Positions 1 to 11,343 are shown, numbered from the stretch's first letter. The stretch is DNA of 64,000 nucleotides from Catonia carolina (GCA_035578175.1 JAQMRL010000004.1:36634901-36698900); one strand, 5' to 3'. The notes: generated by a model from the letters alone, not told the origin. Numbers and translations are program-made.

Positions 1-1215
1 TCATACCATATATCATAATCATTCCATACTCGGAAGAACCTTAACAAGTTTAAAAATGTTTTTGTTACGCGTTTTAATTCTAGAAAGTATAGCATTTCAG
101 TAGACGTTAATTGTTTAATATTCGGCCGTATCGTTAACTGGGCGGTGACAACGGGCGGATTTATGTAAAAATGTAAGTCGACGTCTCGCGCAGGAACAGT
201 ACCGGACCAATCAGAAAGCTTGATACTAACAATGGACGTAATACTGATTGAGACGTTTTCATTGGTTGATATCGGGTGACGGAGTGAACTATTATGAGCC
301 CTCTGATTGGACAATATTAACCAATCAAAAGAAGAACCCTAAAAAAAAGAAGAACCCTAACAAAATTTAACATGTTTTTGGTAGGTGTTTTAATTCTGGA
401 ACGTTTGCATTTCAGTAGACGTTATTCTCTATTATTCGGCCGTATCATTAACTGGGCGGTGGCAATGGGCGAATCTTATGTAAAAATGTAAGGCGACGTC
501 ACGCGCAGGAACAGTACCGGATCAATCAGGAAGCTCGACACTGACAAATGACTGAATGAGACGACTTCATTGGTTCATATCGGATGACGTAGTGAACTAT
601 AAGCAGCTCTCTGATTGGACAATAATAACTAATCAAAATCACGCCTAAGAAGACATCTGATTGGTTAGTTTTGGAGATTTTTCAGTGGTTGAGAATACTC
701 TACTCTGATTGGTCCTATATTATACCTGCGTTTGACGTCACACGTGCGTTGTCGTCATTGTAGGCCGCCTTACTCGCAAGACTTAAATAATAATTTTTTT
801 CTACTGTACATCAAATCTATTACATTTTAGTTGTTTATTTTCGGATATGTTAAAGACACAAATAGTGCGAAAGAAATAAAATTTCGTTAAGTAACGCTCT
901 CTAATGATTATTTCTTTGTTGATTTAGGAACTGATAGTTAACTCAAAACGTATAATAAAAATATACACGTTCTGCGCCAATAGTGTAAAAATCTAATCAG
1001 CAATTAATTCCTAGTTAAAATAACGTTAGAAAATTAGTTGTGCAGTGCTCTCTGTTTATTAGTACTATAGTAAAATTTCAAGCACAAAAATTACAATATT
1101 TCTTAGAAATAAAACAGTGCGTATTGATGTACTACGCCTATGTTATTTGAGGTAGATGTTGGTTTGAACATTAAATTTAATAAACTATTATCAGATTATA
1201 TTTTTTGTGCGATTA
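1..1215. repeat. Diverged left copy of the 2,266-bp tandem unit
   Basis: Positions 1-1215 match the stretch of the tandem unit that begins near 8,101, with many substitutions. The match stops where the unit reads about 8,990-9,005, and the remainder of this copy resumes near 7,160. It contains an internal duplication: the stretch from about 41 is repeated from about 346 with a period near 315 bp, so the 'ttcggccgta' block occurs at about 121 and 436. The older state is judged from its divergence compared with the three near-identical units to the right. Confidence 0.85.
175..740. promoter_or_regulatory. CCAAT/ATTGG and CRE-like cluster, diverged copy
   Basis: This is the diverged counterpart of the motif cluster in the tandem unit. 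Many CCAAT or ATTGG pentamers and ACGTCA-type motifs occur, and the cluster is lengthened by the local duplication. Function is inferred from motif density only. Confidence 0.35.
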
Positions 1216-1393
1216 ATAATAATAATAATAATAGCCTTTCTTTATTAGTCTCCTTTAAAATTACATACTTTACATTGAGTAGATACATTACACATAAGAC
1301 AATAACTATGTAATAATTAATTATATTAAAAAAAAACAAATAAATTTATAAATTTTTAAACTTTAATGTTCAAATAAAATCATAATTTCTTTT

Positions 1394-1424
<31 letters not shown>

Positions 1425-1440
1425 AGTATTTAGGAAACTA
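1216..1440. other. AT-rich stretch with (AT)n, no gene
   Basis: The left tandem copy breaks off here into an AAT-type simple repeat. An (AT)n run near 1,400-1,424 then adjoins the 3' end of the minus-strand retrotransposon and may be its simple-repeat tail. No coding signal is seen. Confidence 0.5.
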
Positions 1441-1443
1441 GGC

Positions 1444-1641
1444 CTATTTTTGGGCAAAGGCCTCTCCCAATGTTTTCCAACGGGATTTGTCTCTTGTTGT
1501 AATTTGCCAATGTGCACCGGCATGTTTTTTGACCAATTCGTCGTCCCACCTCAAACACTGTCTACCTCTACGCCTGATATTTTCAATCGGTTGCCATTCT
1601 GTAACTCGTTTTGTCCATCTGTCGTCATTTAGCCGTAACAC
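1444..1641 (-). pseudogene. C-terminal tail of retrotransposon ORF2
   Basis: The encoded tail has RWTKRVTEWQP, RRRGRQ, RWDDE and WKTLGEAFAQK, the pattern seen at the end of ORF2 in many arthropod RTE-like elements. Just upstream, one in-frame stop separates it from a block like RSMLGV-RDKIKN (about 1,640-1,780). It is a remnant of ORF2, not a separate gene. Confidence 0.75.
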
Positions 1642-2194
1642 ATTTCCAGCCCAATTCTATTTCAGTCGCTTTGCCACTTCGACAACATTTTGAAGTTGTG
1701 TTCTCCTCCTTAGTTCTGTGTTTTTGATCTTGTCTCGGAAGGAAACCCCTAACATGCTCCGTTCCATGGCTCTTTGAGTGACTCTCAGTCTGTATACGTC
1801 CTTCTTTGATCAGCTGGTTCACTACCTGCAAATGATCCACAGTTGAAAACCCAGGGCGAAAACCCGCTTGTTCAATGTGTTGGTTGTACTCCACAATCGG
1901 TTTCATACGTCGTTGTATAATCTTAGCAAAAACTTTACTCAATGATGAAGAAAGAGTAATAGGACGGTAATTTTTAATATCCGTTACCTCTCCCTTTTTA
2001 TGAAGCAGAATGATGTCCGATTTAAGCCATTGGCCTGGAACCTTGCCCTGCATCATTATTTGGTTAAATATGTGTGTTAAATTCTTTGAAATAAAGCACT
2101 CTGCCACTCTTAAGTATTCATTTATTATCTTGTCATTTCCTGGTGATTTTCCACTGTTGAGTTTCTTTAGAACCGAACTGACTTCTTCCTCCAA
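1625..2194 (-). pseudogene. Reverse-transcriptase fragment lacking the catalytic core
   Basis: The N-terminal half reads as a non-LTR reverse transcriptase, with KSPGNDKI, NYRPITLSSSLSKVF and EQAGFRPGFSTVDHL. Soon after GRIQTE (about 1,795) the frame jumps straight to sequence from near the C-terminus. The palm with the catalytic FADD/YADD box is therefore deleted, and this copy cannot encode an active polymerase. Confidence 0.8.
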
Positions 2195-2232
2195 TATGTT
2201 AAGAAATGTCCTATGTTCGTCTTGGATTTCTG

Positions 2233-2238
<6 letters not shown>

Positions 2239-2278
<40 letters not shown>
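2239..2278. repeat. About 40-bp poly(T) tract
   Basis: An uninterrupted T run inside the minus-strand retrotransposon, which is poly(A) on the coding strand. It separates the endonuclease part from the reverse-transcriptase part. It could be expansion of a short A run or a collapsed poly(A) insertion. Confidence 0.9.
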
Positions 2279-2283
<5 letters not shown>

Positions 2284-3642
2284 TTAGATGCCACAGCCAG
2301 GATATCTTCTCTGCTTCTTTTTACAATTCCGTTTTCATCCCTCAAACCTGACAACCATAATCTACCTTGAGATAAAGATTTCCTGGTTTTCTTTACAGAT
2401 AGGTCCGGTTGCATTAGACTTTTCACCAATTCGTTATTGTAAGCATTAATGTCTTTTCTAATATTGTATTTACAAGCTTTACATATAATATTTAATTCTA
2501 ATTTATCTTCAATAGTTTTATTGTCCTTTCTCCATAATATCGATCTTTTCCTGATTAGTTCTAGTGTAAGGTCACTCAGTTTATTATTTCGTCTAATTCC
2601 TCTATTCACCTTTCTTTTTGATTCTTTACTTGTGTTAATTATAGTGTTTTCTAACCAGTTGTAATTTTCTTGCATATCACAATTTCTTGGTATCCTTTGA
2701 ACCATTGCATTCTTAATATTCCTCTGAAAGTTTTCTAAGTTAATATGCTGATGTTGATTATTATCTTTAAAAAAATGTCTCCTAGATCTATCTGTGGTTA
2801 GTATTTTGCCTCGTATTAGCCTATGGTCTGAATGGAATTGGAAATTTTTAACTACACTTACATCATGGAACATATTCTTGTTTTTTGATAGTATAAAATC
2901 TATCTCATTTTTATGCTTACCATTTGGCGACAACCATGTCCATTTACGGCCTGCTCTTTTTTTAAAAGAAACTGTTCAGAATTTTTAGGTTAAATTCTTG
3001 GCAAAATCTTGTCAATCTCCAACCTCTTGTATTTCTTTTGCCGTAGCCTAAAGCACCAATCGTATCTTGTTCTCCTACCTTCCTGAGACCTATTTGGGCA
3101 TTTAAATCTCCCATTATTATTGTTTCTTCTCTGTAATTTGTTTTCTTCTCTTCTAATTCCTCTATTAATAAGTTATAGAATTGTTCGATTTCTTCTTCAG
3201 TAGAAGAGCTGGTCGGTGCATACACTTGAATAAACCGTAGTATCACTTGGTTTCGTCTAATACTGAGGGTAGAGATTCTATCTGATATAGGTTTGAATTC
3301 TAAAATATCATTTCTAAATTTATTATGGTGAACTAAAAAACCCGTTCCATTTTTACCGGATACTTCTCCGAAATAGAAAAATATAAATTTGCTTTTCCTC
3401 TCAATTATTTTTTCACCTTGTCTTCTTATTTCCGATAATCCTAATATGTCAATATCACTATTGCTTAAAGCTTGTTCAAGTTCTACAATTTGTTCTTCAG
3501 ACATTAAAGATCTTACATTTAAAGTGCTGAATGTACTATAATTTACTTTATAGTTTTTGTTTGATTGTGAAGTGGTGTGTATTGCTGAGTTATTTCTATT
3601 TCTAGTTGGGAGGTATTGGTCTCTTGCCCCCTTGCTGACCAA
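2277..3642 (-). pseudogene. Endonuclease part of retrotransposon ORF2
   Basis: Two adjoining pieces (3,642-2,962 and 2,933-2,277) make an APE-like endonuclease. Visible motifs are LNVRSL, GLSEIRR, IQVYAPT, IMGDLNAQIG and HSDHRLIRG, in the usual order, including the metal-binding and catalytic Asp/His positions. A break near 2,950 and the A tract near 2,260 stop continuous translation. In an intact element this enzyme would nick target DNA to prime reverse transcription. Confidence 0.8.
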
Positions 3643-3806
3643 ACGTTCTGGGGGTGTTGTTTTTGTGAATGAGTTGCTTTTTATATTATCACATTCTGTT
3701 TTCCCTATTTTACAATCGTATTTTTTAACATTTTTTGTCCTTATCTTGAGTCTAGTTTCCTCTAATTTTCATTCATTCCTGTCGTTAATTTTGTCTTCAT
3801 CCTTAT

Positions 3807-4520
3807 CTATAAGAAAACTTTCAATTGAGTTTTTCCTTTTATTTTCACTTTTCTTTGTTTTTTTTTAACTATTTGCGCTGCTGGAGAATTTTGTTTAATC
3901 GATCCTTTGGGTGATTCACTCAGTAGACGCTTTTTAGGTTTTTCTGTTCCTTCTCTAACTATTAGTTTGTCATATCGTATAATGGCAAACTTTCCTTCTG
4001 ACCTTGCTTTCTTCAAATCTACCTGGAGTTGTTTTCTAACTTGTATGACTTTTGGTGGGAAATCCTCAGAGATAAAAATATTTGATCCCTTTAAGCATTT
4101 TGCCTGTGTGATTATGTTTATTTTCTTTCTAGAAGAAACAAGCCCCACGATGACAAGTCTATTTTTATTTTCAGTCGCCCGGCCTATTCGTCTTATAAAA
4201 TCTATTTCATTATCCTCTATATTTACCTTAAGTTTAGTTCTAATTAAATGGAAAACCGTGTTCTCAAGGTCCATATTATTTCCTTGTCCTTCTTCTAGGC
4301 CGTTTATAATTAAATTTTTCTTCCTATTCTCACGTTCTAGAAAATCAATTCTTTTTTCTTGCTCTTTAATGGTGTTATTCAGTGACATCAAGGAGTCTTG
4401 AAAATTCTCAGTGGGTTGCTTTGAAAATTTGCTCAGCTCTTCTTTGATGTTTGCTTTTATTTCTTTTTTCATTTCTTCTTTAAAGTTATCCAGTATTTTT
4501 TTGAAGGAGTCTAAATCCAT
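3807..4520 (-). CDS. Retrotransposon ORF1, coiled-coil protein
   Basis: A 237-residue open frame. The first 90 residues are rich in Lys and Glu with heptad-like spacing, suggesting a coiled coil. The middle has FIRRIGR and FISEDFPPKV, resembling the RNA-binding part of L1-like ORF1 proteins, and the C-terminal tail is strongly basic. In related elements such proteins coat element RNA. It lies upstream of ORF2 in the same element. The frame is intact although ORF2 is dead. Confidence 0.65.
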   Translation of the reverse strand: MDLDSFKKILDNFKEEMKKEIKANIKEELSKFSKQPTENFQDSLMSLNNTIKEQEKRIDFLERENRKKNLIINGLEEGQGNNMDLENTVFHLIRTKLKVNIEDNEIDFIRRIGRATENKNRLVIVGLVSSRKKINIITQAKCLKGSNIFISEDFPPKVIQVRKQLQVDLKKARSEGKFAIIRYDKLIVREGTEKPKKRLLSESPKGSIKQNSPAAQIVKKKQRKVKIKGKTQLKVFL

Positions 4521-4622
4521 CTTAATTTTAGATATTATAAAAGTTTTTATGACTGACTGATTTCAATATACAGGCAATAAAATTCAGTTCTAAAGAAAAT
4601 TATTCCGTTATCTATATTTGTA

Positions 4623-5778
4623 ACGGGTGATTCAAAAAGAGCGCCGGTTTTTAAACGGCTGGTAAATTTTTGTTTATCGGTTGGCAACATTGTTAGACCT
4701 CATTTCTATTTCGGAGAACATTCCGATTGACGATTCAGTTGTAATTTCTCTTGTTCGCAATGTAGTACTCTCGCAGTCTGTGTCTAACCATGGAGAAGTT
4801 TACTATTGCACAACGAGTGTTAATCGTCAAAACATTTTACCAGAGTGGAGAGAGTTATGCGGCTACTGTCAGGCGACTTCGCGGTACTCTAGGACGTAAT
4901 GAAGCACCGAATGAATCAACAGTTCGCAGGCTCATGAAAAAGTTTTTTGAGACGGGTTCAACAGTCGACCTTAAAAGTTCTGGACGTCGTCGTTCTGGCC
5001 GAACTGAGCAGAACGTTGCGTTGGTTCGTGACAGTGTGGCTGTTAGCCCAGCAAAATCAATACGTCGCCGTTCTCAACAATTGGGTTTACGATGTTCTTC
5101 TGTACGGAGAATTCTTCGGTACGATCTCCAATATCACCCGTATAAAATTCAGTTGACGAAACATTTGAAAGTGGCAGACCACCAGAAGAGACGACAGTTT
5201 GTTGACTGGGTATTAAGAAAACGGCAGGATGATGACACCTTCGCAAACAAAATCATTTTCAGTGATGAGGCGCTATTCCACTTAAACGGTTTTGTTAATA
5301 AACAGAACTGCCGTATGTGGGGTTTAGAAAACCCTCGCGTCACGCTGCAATGTCACGCTGCACGAGAAACAATGTTGTTGCTCCGTGAACGGTTCCAGGA
5401 TCGCATCATTTCCCGTAATTCCGACCATCAATAGCCACCAAGGTCGTGTGACTTGACGCCTTGTGGCTTTCATCTTTGAGGTCATCTGAAGTCATTGGTG
5501 TATGCCAATAAACCCCGAAACATCAATGACTTGAAGGAGGAAATTCGACGGGTTATCGGGCAAATGGAAGTCGAAACTTGTCGTGCAGTAGTATCCAATT
5601 TCATGGACAGAGTTGATGCGTGCCAGCGCAGTAGAGGAGGACACATGCATGGCATCATTTTTCATACATGAAATCGGAAGGTAAGATGAACTTGTTGATG
5701 TATTTATTTTCAATTTTTCAATAAAATAAATCTCTTAATTTGATATATCAAAACCGGCGCTCTTTTTGAATCACCCCA
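4623..5778 (+). mobile_element. ITmD-like (Tc1/mariner superfamily) DNA transposon, internally deleted
   Basis: The ends are near-perfect inverted repeats of about 28 bp containing GATTCAAAAAGAGCGCCGG, flanked by TA at 4,621-4,622 and 5,779-5,780, the target duplication typical of Tc1/mariner. The element is 1,156 bp and carries one degraded transposase. It sits next to the 5' side of the retrotransposon. Confidence 0.9.
4790..5671 (+). pseudogene. Transposase with helix-turn-helix head, inactivated
   Basis: The frame opens with MEKFTIAQRVLIV and an insect-transposase helix-turn-helix region (residues 1-60). A catalytic block with IIFSDEALFHLNG gives the first Asp. The stretch that should carry the second Asp is deleted: NPRVTLQ runs directly into CHAARETM. 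Downstream, in the same frame, come PPRSCDLTPCGFHL and a C-terminal region, interrupted by TAG at 5,432 and TGA near 5,477, both likely former TGG codons. One triad residue missing plus two stops mean no activity. Confidence 0.85.
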
Positions 5779-5780
5779 TA

Positions 5781-6185
5781 TATATCCAGTTTATTGATGT
5801 TCGACTAATATTGCTTATTGAGTAGATCGAGTAAACCCAGTTTTAATTATTATTTAGTTTATAATGATATTATGTTGTTGCGGTAAGATAAATTGTCGTA
5901 GATATTTTATATCCTCTATTTCTAAACGACTGATAAGCAACGACAGCCGGCCGGTCAATTAGTGACCTTTACCTTGAGTCTCCTTCCAAACTCTATTAAT
6001 ACTATTGTATGACAATATAAAGCTGGCATTAACTAGTATTTTAAATTATTTTACCTTAGTTTTTAACAAATATCTCACCCAAACCTCCATATAGTTTACA
6101 AGATTCTTGACGTATATTTTAAGAACGATCACTTATATAACATACTATTTTACAATTGACATAACTTTTAATTAAACCACTCAAT
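5781..6185. other. No recognisable feature
   Basis: AT-rich sequence between the ITmD-like element and the short tandem repeat. No gene, terminal repeat or SINE head is seen. Confidence 0.5.
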
Positions 6186-6290
6186 CATAAAGTAAGCCAC
6201 TAAATCATAAAGTATATATATATATATATATAAAGTATATCATAAAGTAAGCCACTAAATCATAAAGTTCCACTTAATCATAAAGTAAAC
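6186..6290. repeat. Short tandem repeat, about 19-bp unit, with (TA)n
   Basis: Imperfect repeats of AATCATAAAGTAAGCCACT, interrupted by a (TA)n run near 6,214-6,232. The last unit contains the target site of the jockey insertion. Confidence 0.75.
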
Positions 6291-6298
6291 CACTCAAT

Positions 6299-6778
6299 TT
6301 ACACAAAGAAGTACGATATCTAGGATTAAATTTTGATAAAAGGTTAACGTGGAACACCCATATAAAGATAAAACGATTACTTTTAAATTCACGAGTCAAA
6401 CAACTATATCGGCTACTTAATCGAAAATCACATGTTACTTTAAAAACAAAGGTCAAAATTTATAAAAGTCTTCTGATGCCATTGTGGACCTATGGCGTTC
6501 AGATATACGGAAGTGCCAGCTCGACAACATTAAAGAAAGTACAAGTATGTCAGTCCAAACTGCTTCGCATGATCACCAATGCTCCGTACTACGTGTCAAA
6601 TTCAACACTTCATACTGACCTACAAATACCTTACGTTACCGAAACAGTGAAAAGGTTGTACGCGAGGTTTCATTCAAAATTGAACGGCCACCGTAACCCG
6701 CTTGTAAGGGGAATTCTGATCAATCCTCGGCTCGCCAGACGACTAAAAAGAAGATGGAGCAGAGACCTGCTGAGATGA
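6299..6778 (+). pseudogene. C-terminal end of jockey-like reverse transcriptase
   Basis: The open frame is continuous from the 5' truncation to the stop (160 codons). It includes VRYLGLNFDKRLTWNTHI, PLWTYGVQIYG and RMITNAPYYVSN, the thumb and C-terminal signature of jockey-clade polymerases. The catalytic palm is absent because of the truncation. The frame is otherwise undamaged, suggesting a fairly recent insertion. Confidence 0.88.
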
Positions 6779-7055
6779 CACCATTCCACTACTTTCCACC
6801 ATTTCACCACTCTGTGCTACTGTTATCCCCATCATTTATCATCAAATTTCTTAGTTTTAATATTTGTTAATTTGTTATGTCTATTTGCTATGTTTGTTAC
6901 TATTTGTATGTTTTTTATTTTTGAACCCAAAATGAATGTCAATGGACATGTAATTTTATCCTACAATCACTGTGATTTATATTACTCTGTGCTAAAATTT
7001 GGTGGTTGTATTGTTATTGTACAGTTCCAAATAAATAAAATAATATAAAAAAAAA
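6299..7055 (+). mobile_element. 5'-truncated jockey-like retrotransposon
   Basis: The insertion is bounded by a perfect 10-bp duplication ACCACTCAAT (6,289-6,298 and 7,056-7,065). It begins inside the reverse-transcriptase frame and ends in an A-rich tail after AATAAATAAAATAATAT. This is the expected product of target-primed reverse transcription that stopped early. Confidence 0.92.
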
Positions 7056-7065
7056 ACCACTCAAT

Positions 7066-7220
7066 CGATACAGTAATCACGACCGTTGTTCATTCGATGT
7101 TAATCGTATCGCAGTCCGCGCGCAACTCCCTTTTGTACGATTAGTCAGATTAAATTTGAACGTTCTTTCATAACGACTTTGATAACATCCTTTCTTACAA
7201 ATCTGATTTTTCAAGTTACT
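7066..7220. repeat. Resumed right part of the diverged tandem copy, without the SINE-like insert
   Basis: From about 7,160 the sequence matches the unit just before the SINE-like insert. At 7,211 it passes directly into the unit sequence that follows the insert (TCAAGTTACTTAAAATTAGG). This is an empty site for the 400-bp element carried by the three full units. Confidence 0.8.
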
Positions 7221-8287
7221 TAAAATTAGGTAAATAATGAGATGTTAAATACTCGGCACAATTAATTTGAGTTTTTAGATCATTAGGGTAGAAGTTAGTT
7301 CAAACATTTACAAGTTATCTGAAATAAACTGAAAAGTTAATTTGGTTACTTTCCTTGTTTTCTAACCGTATGTTCAGTAGAAAAGTCATTTGATGAGCAA
7401 AGCAGGTCTTCTAAAAAATTTTCAGTTCGCACCTTGCAAATGCGCCGTTAATATATTCACACTGCAAGGTCTAACTGTATAATAATCTACTGTCATATGT
7501 AGAAGGTCTAAAAGTGTTTATTTCACCAGTACTTCTTATGTTGTTATAATGTTTTAGTCGAAAATTGCTTCATTCGTGCAGAAAACAGAACCATTATTTT
7601 AGCCGTGGAAGTAGCAGTTGAAATTTAAAAAATATTTCACAGTTTAACTGCCTCTTGTAGGCAATACTAAATTTTCGCATCGCAAAAAAAAATAATGACA
7701 CAAGCAGCGAATAAACGCGGAGAAATGTCAAAAATATTGCCTAGAAATTTTTCATATCGTTAACCGTTTTTAGTGTGACTGATTGTCGTTAAAAGGGCAG
7801 AATTTGTATTTTGCTCTTACTAGGTATTGTTCAAGTATATTCTAAATTTCAGTTTGGTAATGCCGACGATTCTACTGACGATTAGTTGACAAAAAAACTT
7901 CAGAGACGTCCTTATTAGAATAACCTTTAATATACAATGAAAAGATCACAATGTGTTACGGTTGTATAGTAATTTTTGCATGGTAGCCGACAAAATAATG
8001 TCTTAAATTTAAGCAAGCTTGTATGTGACAACGCAATGTATTCTAGTGCATAGTTTTTATGACTTTTTTAATTTCATACTGTAAAAAGCAGTATAAATAA
8101 ACTGCTGTTTCATACAATAAACCATAATCATTCCGTACTCGGAAGAACCTTAACAAGTTTTAAAATGTTTTTGGTAGGCGTTTTAATTCTGGAAAGTATA
8201 GCATTTCAGTAGACGTTAATTGTTTAATATTCGGCCGTACCGTTAACTGGGCGGTGACAATGGGCGGATTGATGTAAAAATGTAAGT

Positions 8288-8560
8288 CGACGTCACGCGC
8301 AGGAACAGTACCGGACCAATCAGGAAGCTCGGTACTGACAAATGACGTAATACTGATTGAGACGTTTTCATTGGTTGATATCGGATGGCTATAATGAGCC
8401 CTCTGATTGGACAATAATAACCAATCAAAATGACGCCTAAGAAGACATCTGATTGGTTGGGTTTGAAGATTTTTCATTGGTTAAGAATACTAGTTTCTGA
8501 TTGGTCCAATATTATATCTTTTATTGACGTCACACGGACGTCACCGTCATCGTAGGCCGC
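8288..8560. promoter_or_regulatory. CCAAT and CRE-like cluster, unit 1
   Basis: About eight CCAAT or ATTGG pentamers fall within roughly 200 bp (near 8,313, 8,369, 8,406, 8,421, 8,453, 8,476 and a back-to-back pair near 8,500). ACGTCA motifs lie near 8,289, 8,525 and 8,540, one of them the full palindrome TGACGTCA. CCAAT is the NF-Y site and TGACGTCA the CREB/ATF site. A promoter role is inferred; no adjacent gene is evident. Confidence 0.5.
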
Positions 8561-9077
8561 CTCACTAGCAAGACCTAAATAATTATATTTTCAACTGTAG
8601 ATCAGTTCTATTAGATTTCAATTATATATTTTCAGATATGTTATAGACACAAATGGTGCTGAATAAAAAAACATTCGTTAACTAACGCTTTATAATGATT
8701 ATTTCTTTGTTGATTTAGGATCCGATAATTAACTCAAAATATATAATTAAAATGTACACGTTCTGCGCCACCAGTGTAAAATTCCAATTAACAATTCATT
8801 CCTCCTTAAAAAACATTAGAAAATTAGTTGTGCATGGCTCTCTGTTTATTATTGCTTTAGTTAAAATTCAAACACAAAAATTATAATAACTCTCTGAAAT
8901 AAGACCGTACGTATTGATAGACTACGCCTATGTTATTTAAGGAAGATGTTGGTTTGAACATTAAATTTAATAAACTATTATCATATTATTTTTTTTGTAC
9001 GATTAATAACATTAAATTTTTATATTCTTTCATAACATTGATAACATCCTTTCTTTCAAATCCAATCTATCAAGTAA

Positions 9078-9477
9078 TATGTTGTTGTTGTTTAGGTCAA
9101 CAGCCAAAAGGCGGGTTTGAACCTCCAAAGGTTTTACTAAGTAAAACGAGGAATGAGGTGCTTTACAATTGACTTCCTCACTGAGTGGAAAAGTATGCTT
9201 ATCAGCAGGCCGGGCCCTCTGAAAAGCATATATTTTCCACTCTGTAAATGACACCTTCACTTCATTCACCACAGGGTCTGGCTGTACAATGAAATTCATT
9301 ACTTTCAGGGAAAATAACTCTGATTAGTGCCTTTACACCTCTACCTCTTCTGTTCTTCAATGATCCAGTCATTTAATTGACTGACCATGTGATAAGAAAC
9401 AGAACTATTTATTTTAGCCCTGCAACAAACAGATTGAGTGTAAATAATTTGACACTCCACCTGTTTGTTATGGGCAA
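9078..9477 (-). repeat. 400-bp SINE-like element in unit 1
   Basis: The insert is flanked by CAAGTAA (9,071-9,077 and 9,478-9,484). The low-coordinate end is GTTGTTGTT, which on the minus strand is an (AAC)n tail. Other copies lie at 27,466-28,318 and 43,018-43,340. I see no convincing tRNA-type A and B boxes, so the head is unclassified. The 80- and 89-codon frames across it are probably chance. Confidence 0.75.
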
Positions 9478-10553
9478 CAAGTAACTTAAAATTAGGTAAA
9501 TAATGAGATGTTAAATACTCGGCACAATTAATTTGAGTTTTTAGATCATTAGGGTAGAAGTTAGTTCAAACATTTACAAGTTATCTGAAATAAACTGAAA
9601 AGTTAATTTGGTTACTTTCCATGTTTTCTAACCGTATGTTCAGTAGAAAAGTCATTTGATGAGCAAAGCAGGTCTTCTAAAAAATTTTCAGTTCGCACCT
9701 TGCAAATGCGCCGTTAATATATTCACACTGCAAGGTCTAACTGTATAATAATCTACTGTCATATGTAGAAGGTCTAAAAGTGTTTATTTCACCAGTACTT
9801 CTTATGTTGTTATAATGTTTTAGTCGAAAATTGCTTCATTCGTGCAGAAAACAGAACCATTATTTTAGCCGTGGAAGTAGCAGTTGAAATTTAAAAAATA
9901 TTTCACAGTTTAACTGCCTCTTGTAGGCAATACTAAATTTTCGCATCGCAAAAAAAAATAATGACACAAGCAGCGAATAAACGCGGAGAAATGTCAAAAA
10001 TATTGCCTTGAAATTTTTCATATCGTTAACCGTTTTTAGTGTGACTGATTGTCGTTAAAAGGGCAGAATTTGTATTTTGCTCTTACTAGGTATTGTTCAA
10101 GTATATTCTAAATTTCAGTTTGGTAATGCCGACGATTCTACTGACGGTTAGTTGACAAAAAAACTTCAGAGACGTCCTTATTAGAATAACCTTTAATATA
10201 CAATGAAAAGATCACAATGTGTTACGGTTGTATAGTAATTTTTGCATGGTAGCCGACAAAATAATGTCTTAAATTTAAGCAAGCTTGTATGTGACAACGC
10301 AATGTATTCTAGTGCATAGTTTTTATGACTTTTTTAATTTCATACTGTAAAAAGCAGTATAAATAAACTGCTGTTTCATACAATAAACCATAATCATTCC
10401 GTACTCGGAAGAACCTTAACAAGTTTTAAAATGTTTTTGGTAGGCGTTTTAATTCTGGAAAGTATAGCATTTCAGTAGACGTTAATTGTTTAATATTCGG
10501 CCGTACCGTTAACTGGGCGGTGACAATGGGCGGATTGATGTAAAAATGTAAGT

Positions 10554-10826
10554 CGACGTCACGCGCAGGAACAGTACCGGACCAATCAGGAAGCTCGGTA
10601 CTGACAAATGACGTAATACTGATTGAGACGTTTTCATTGGTTGATATCGGATGGCTATAATGAGCCCTCTGATTGGACAATAATAACCAATCAAAATGAC
10701 GCCTAAGAAGACATCTGATTGGTTGGGTTTGAAGATTTTTCATTGGTTAAGAATACTAGTTTCTGATTGGTCCAATATTATATCTTTTATTGACGTCACA
10801 CGGACGTCACCGTCATCGTAGGCCGC
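10554..10826. promoter_or_regulatory. CCAAT and CRE-like cluster, unit 2
   Basis: Essentially identical to the cluster of unit 1, shifted by 2,266 bp. Confidence 0.5.
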
Positions 10827-11343
10827 CTCACTAGCAAGACCTAAATAATTATATTTTCAACTGTAGATCAGTTCTATTAGATTTCAATTATATATTTTCA
10901 GATATGTTATAGACACAAATGGTGCTGAATAAAAAAACATTCGTTAACTAACGCTTTATAATGATTATTTCTTTGTTGATTTAGGATCCGATAATTAACT
11001 CAAAATATATAATTAAAATGTACACGTTCTGCGCCACCAGTGTAAAATTCCAATTAACAATTCATTCCTCCTTAAAAAACATTAGAAAATTAGTTGTGCA
11101 TGGCTCTCTGTTTATTATTGCTTTAGTTAAAATTCAAACACAAAAATTATAATAACTCTCTGAAATAAGACCGTACGTATTGATAGACTACGCCTATGTT
11201 ATTTAAGGAAGATGTTGGTTTGAACATTAAATTTAATAAACTATTATCATATTATTTTTTTTGTACGATTAATAACATTAAATTTTTATATTCTTTCATA
11301 ACATTGATAACATCCTTTCTTTCAAATCCAATCTATCAAGTAA

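Larger units (their letters stand above)
1440..4620 (-). mobile_element. Defective non-LTR retrotransposon, RTE-like
   Basis: On the minus strand, in order, I see a coiled-coil ORF1, an APE-type endonuclease, the first part of a reverse transcriptase, a deletion, and the conserved C-terminal tail. Its 5' side abuts an ITmD-like element at 4,623 and its 3' end lies next to an (AT)n run. A 40-bp A tract on the coding strand interrupts ORF2. The clade call (RTE-like) comes from the Arg/Trp-rich tail ending in GEAFAQK, and is inferred. Confidence 0.8.

Noticed and set aside
8160..8477. 105-codon minus-strand frame repeated in all three units (also 10,426 and 12,692)
   Set aside because: It lies over the CCAAT/CRE cluster, has no known domain, and its conservation follows from the recent duplication of the whole unit.
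8930..9172. 80- and 89-codon frames on both strands in each unit
   Set aside because: They overlap the SINE-like insert and its junction; the frames are not kept in the diverged copies at 27,466 and 43,018.
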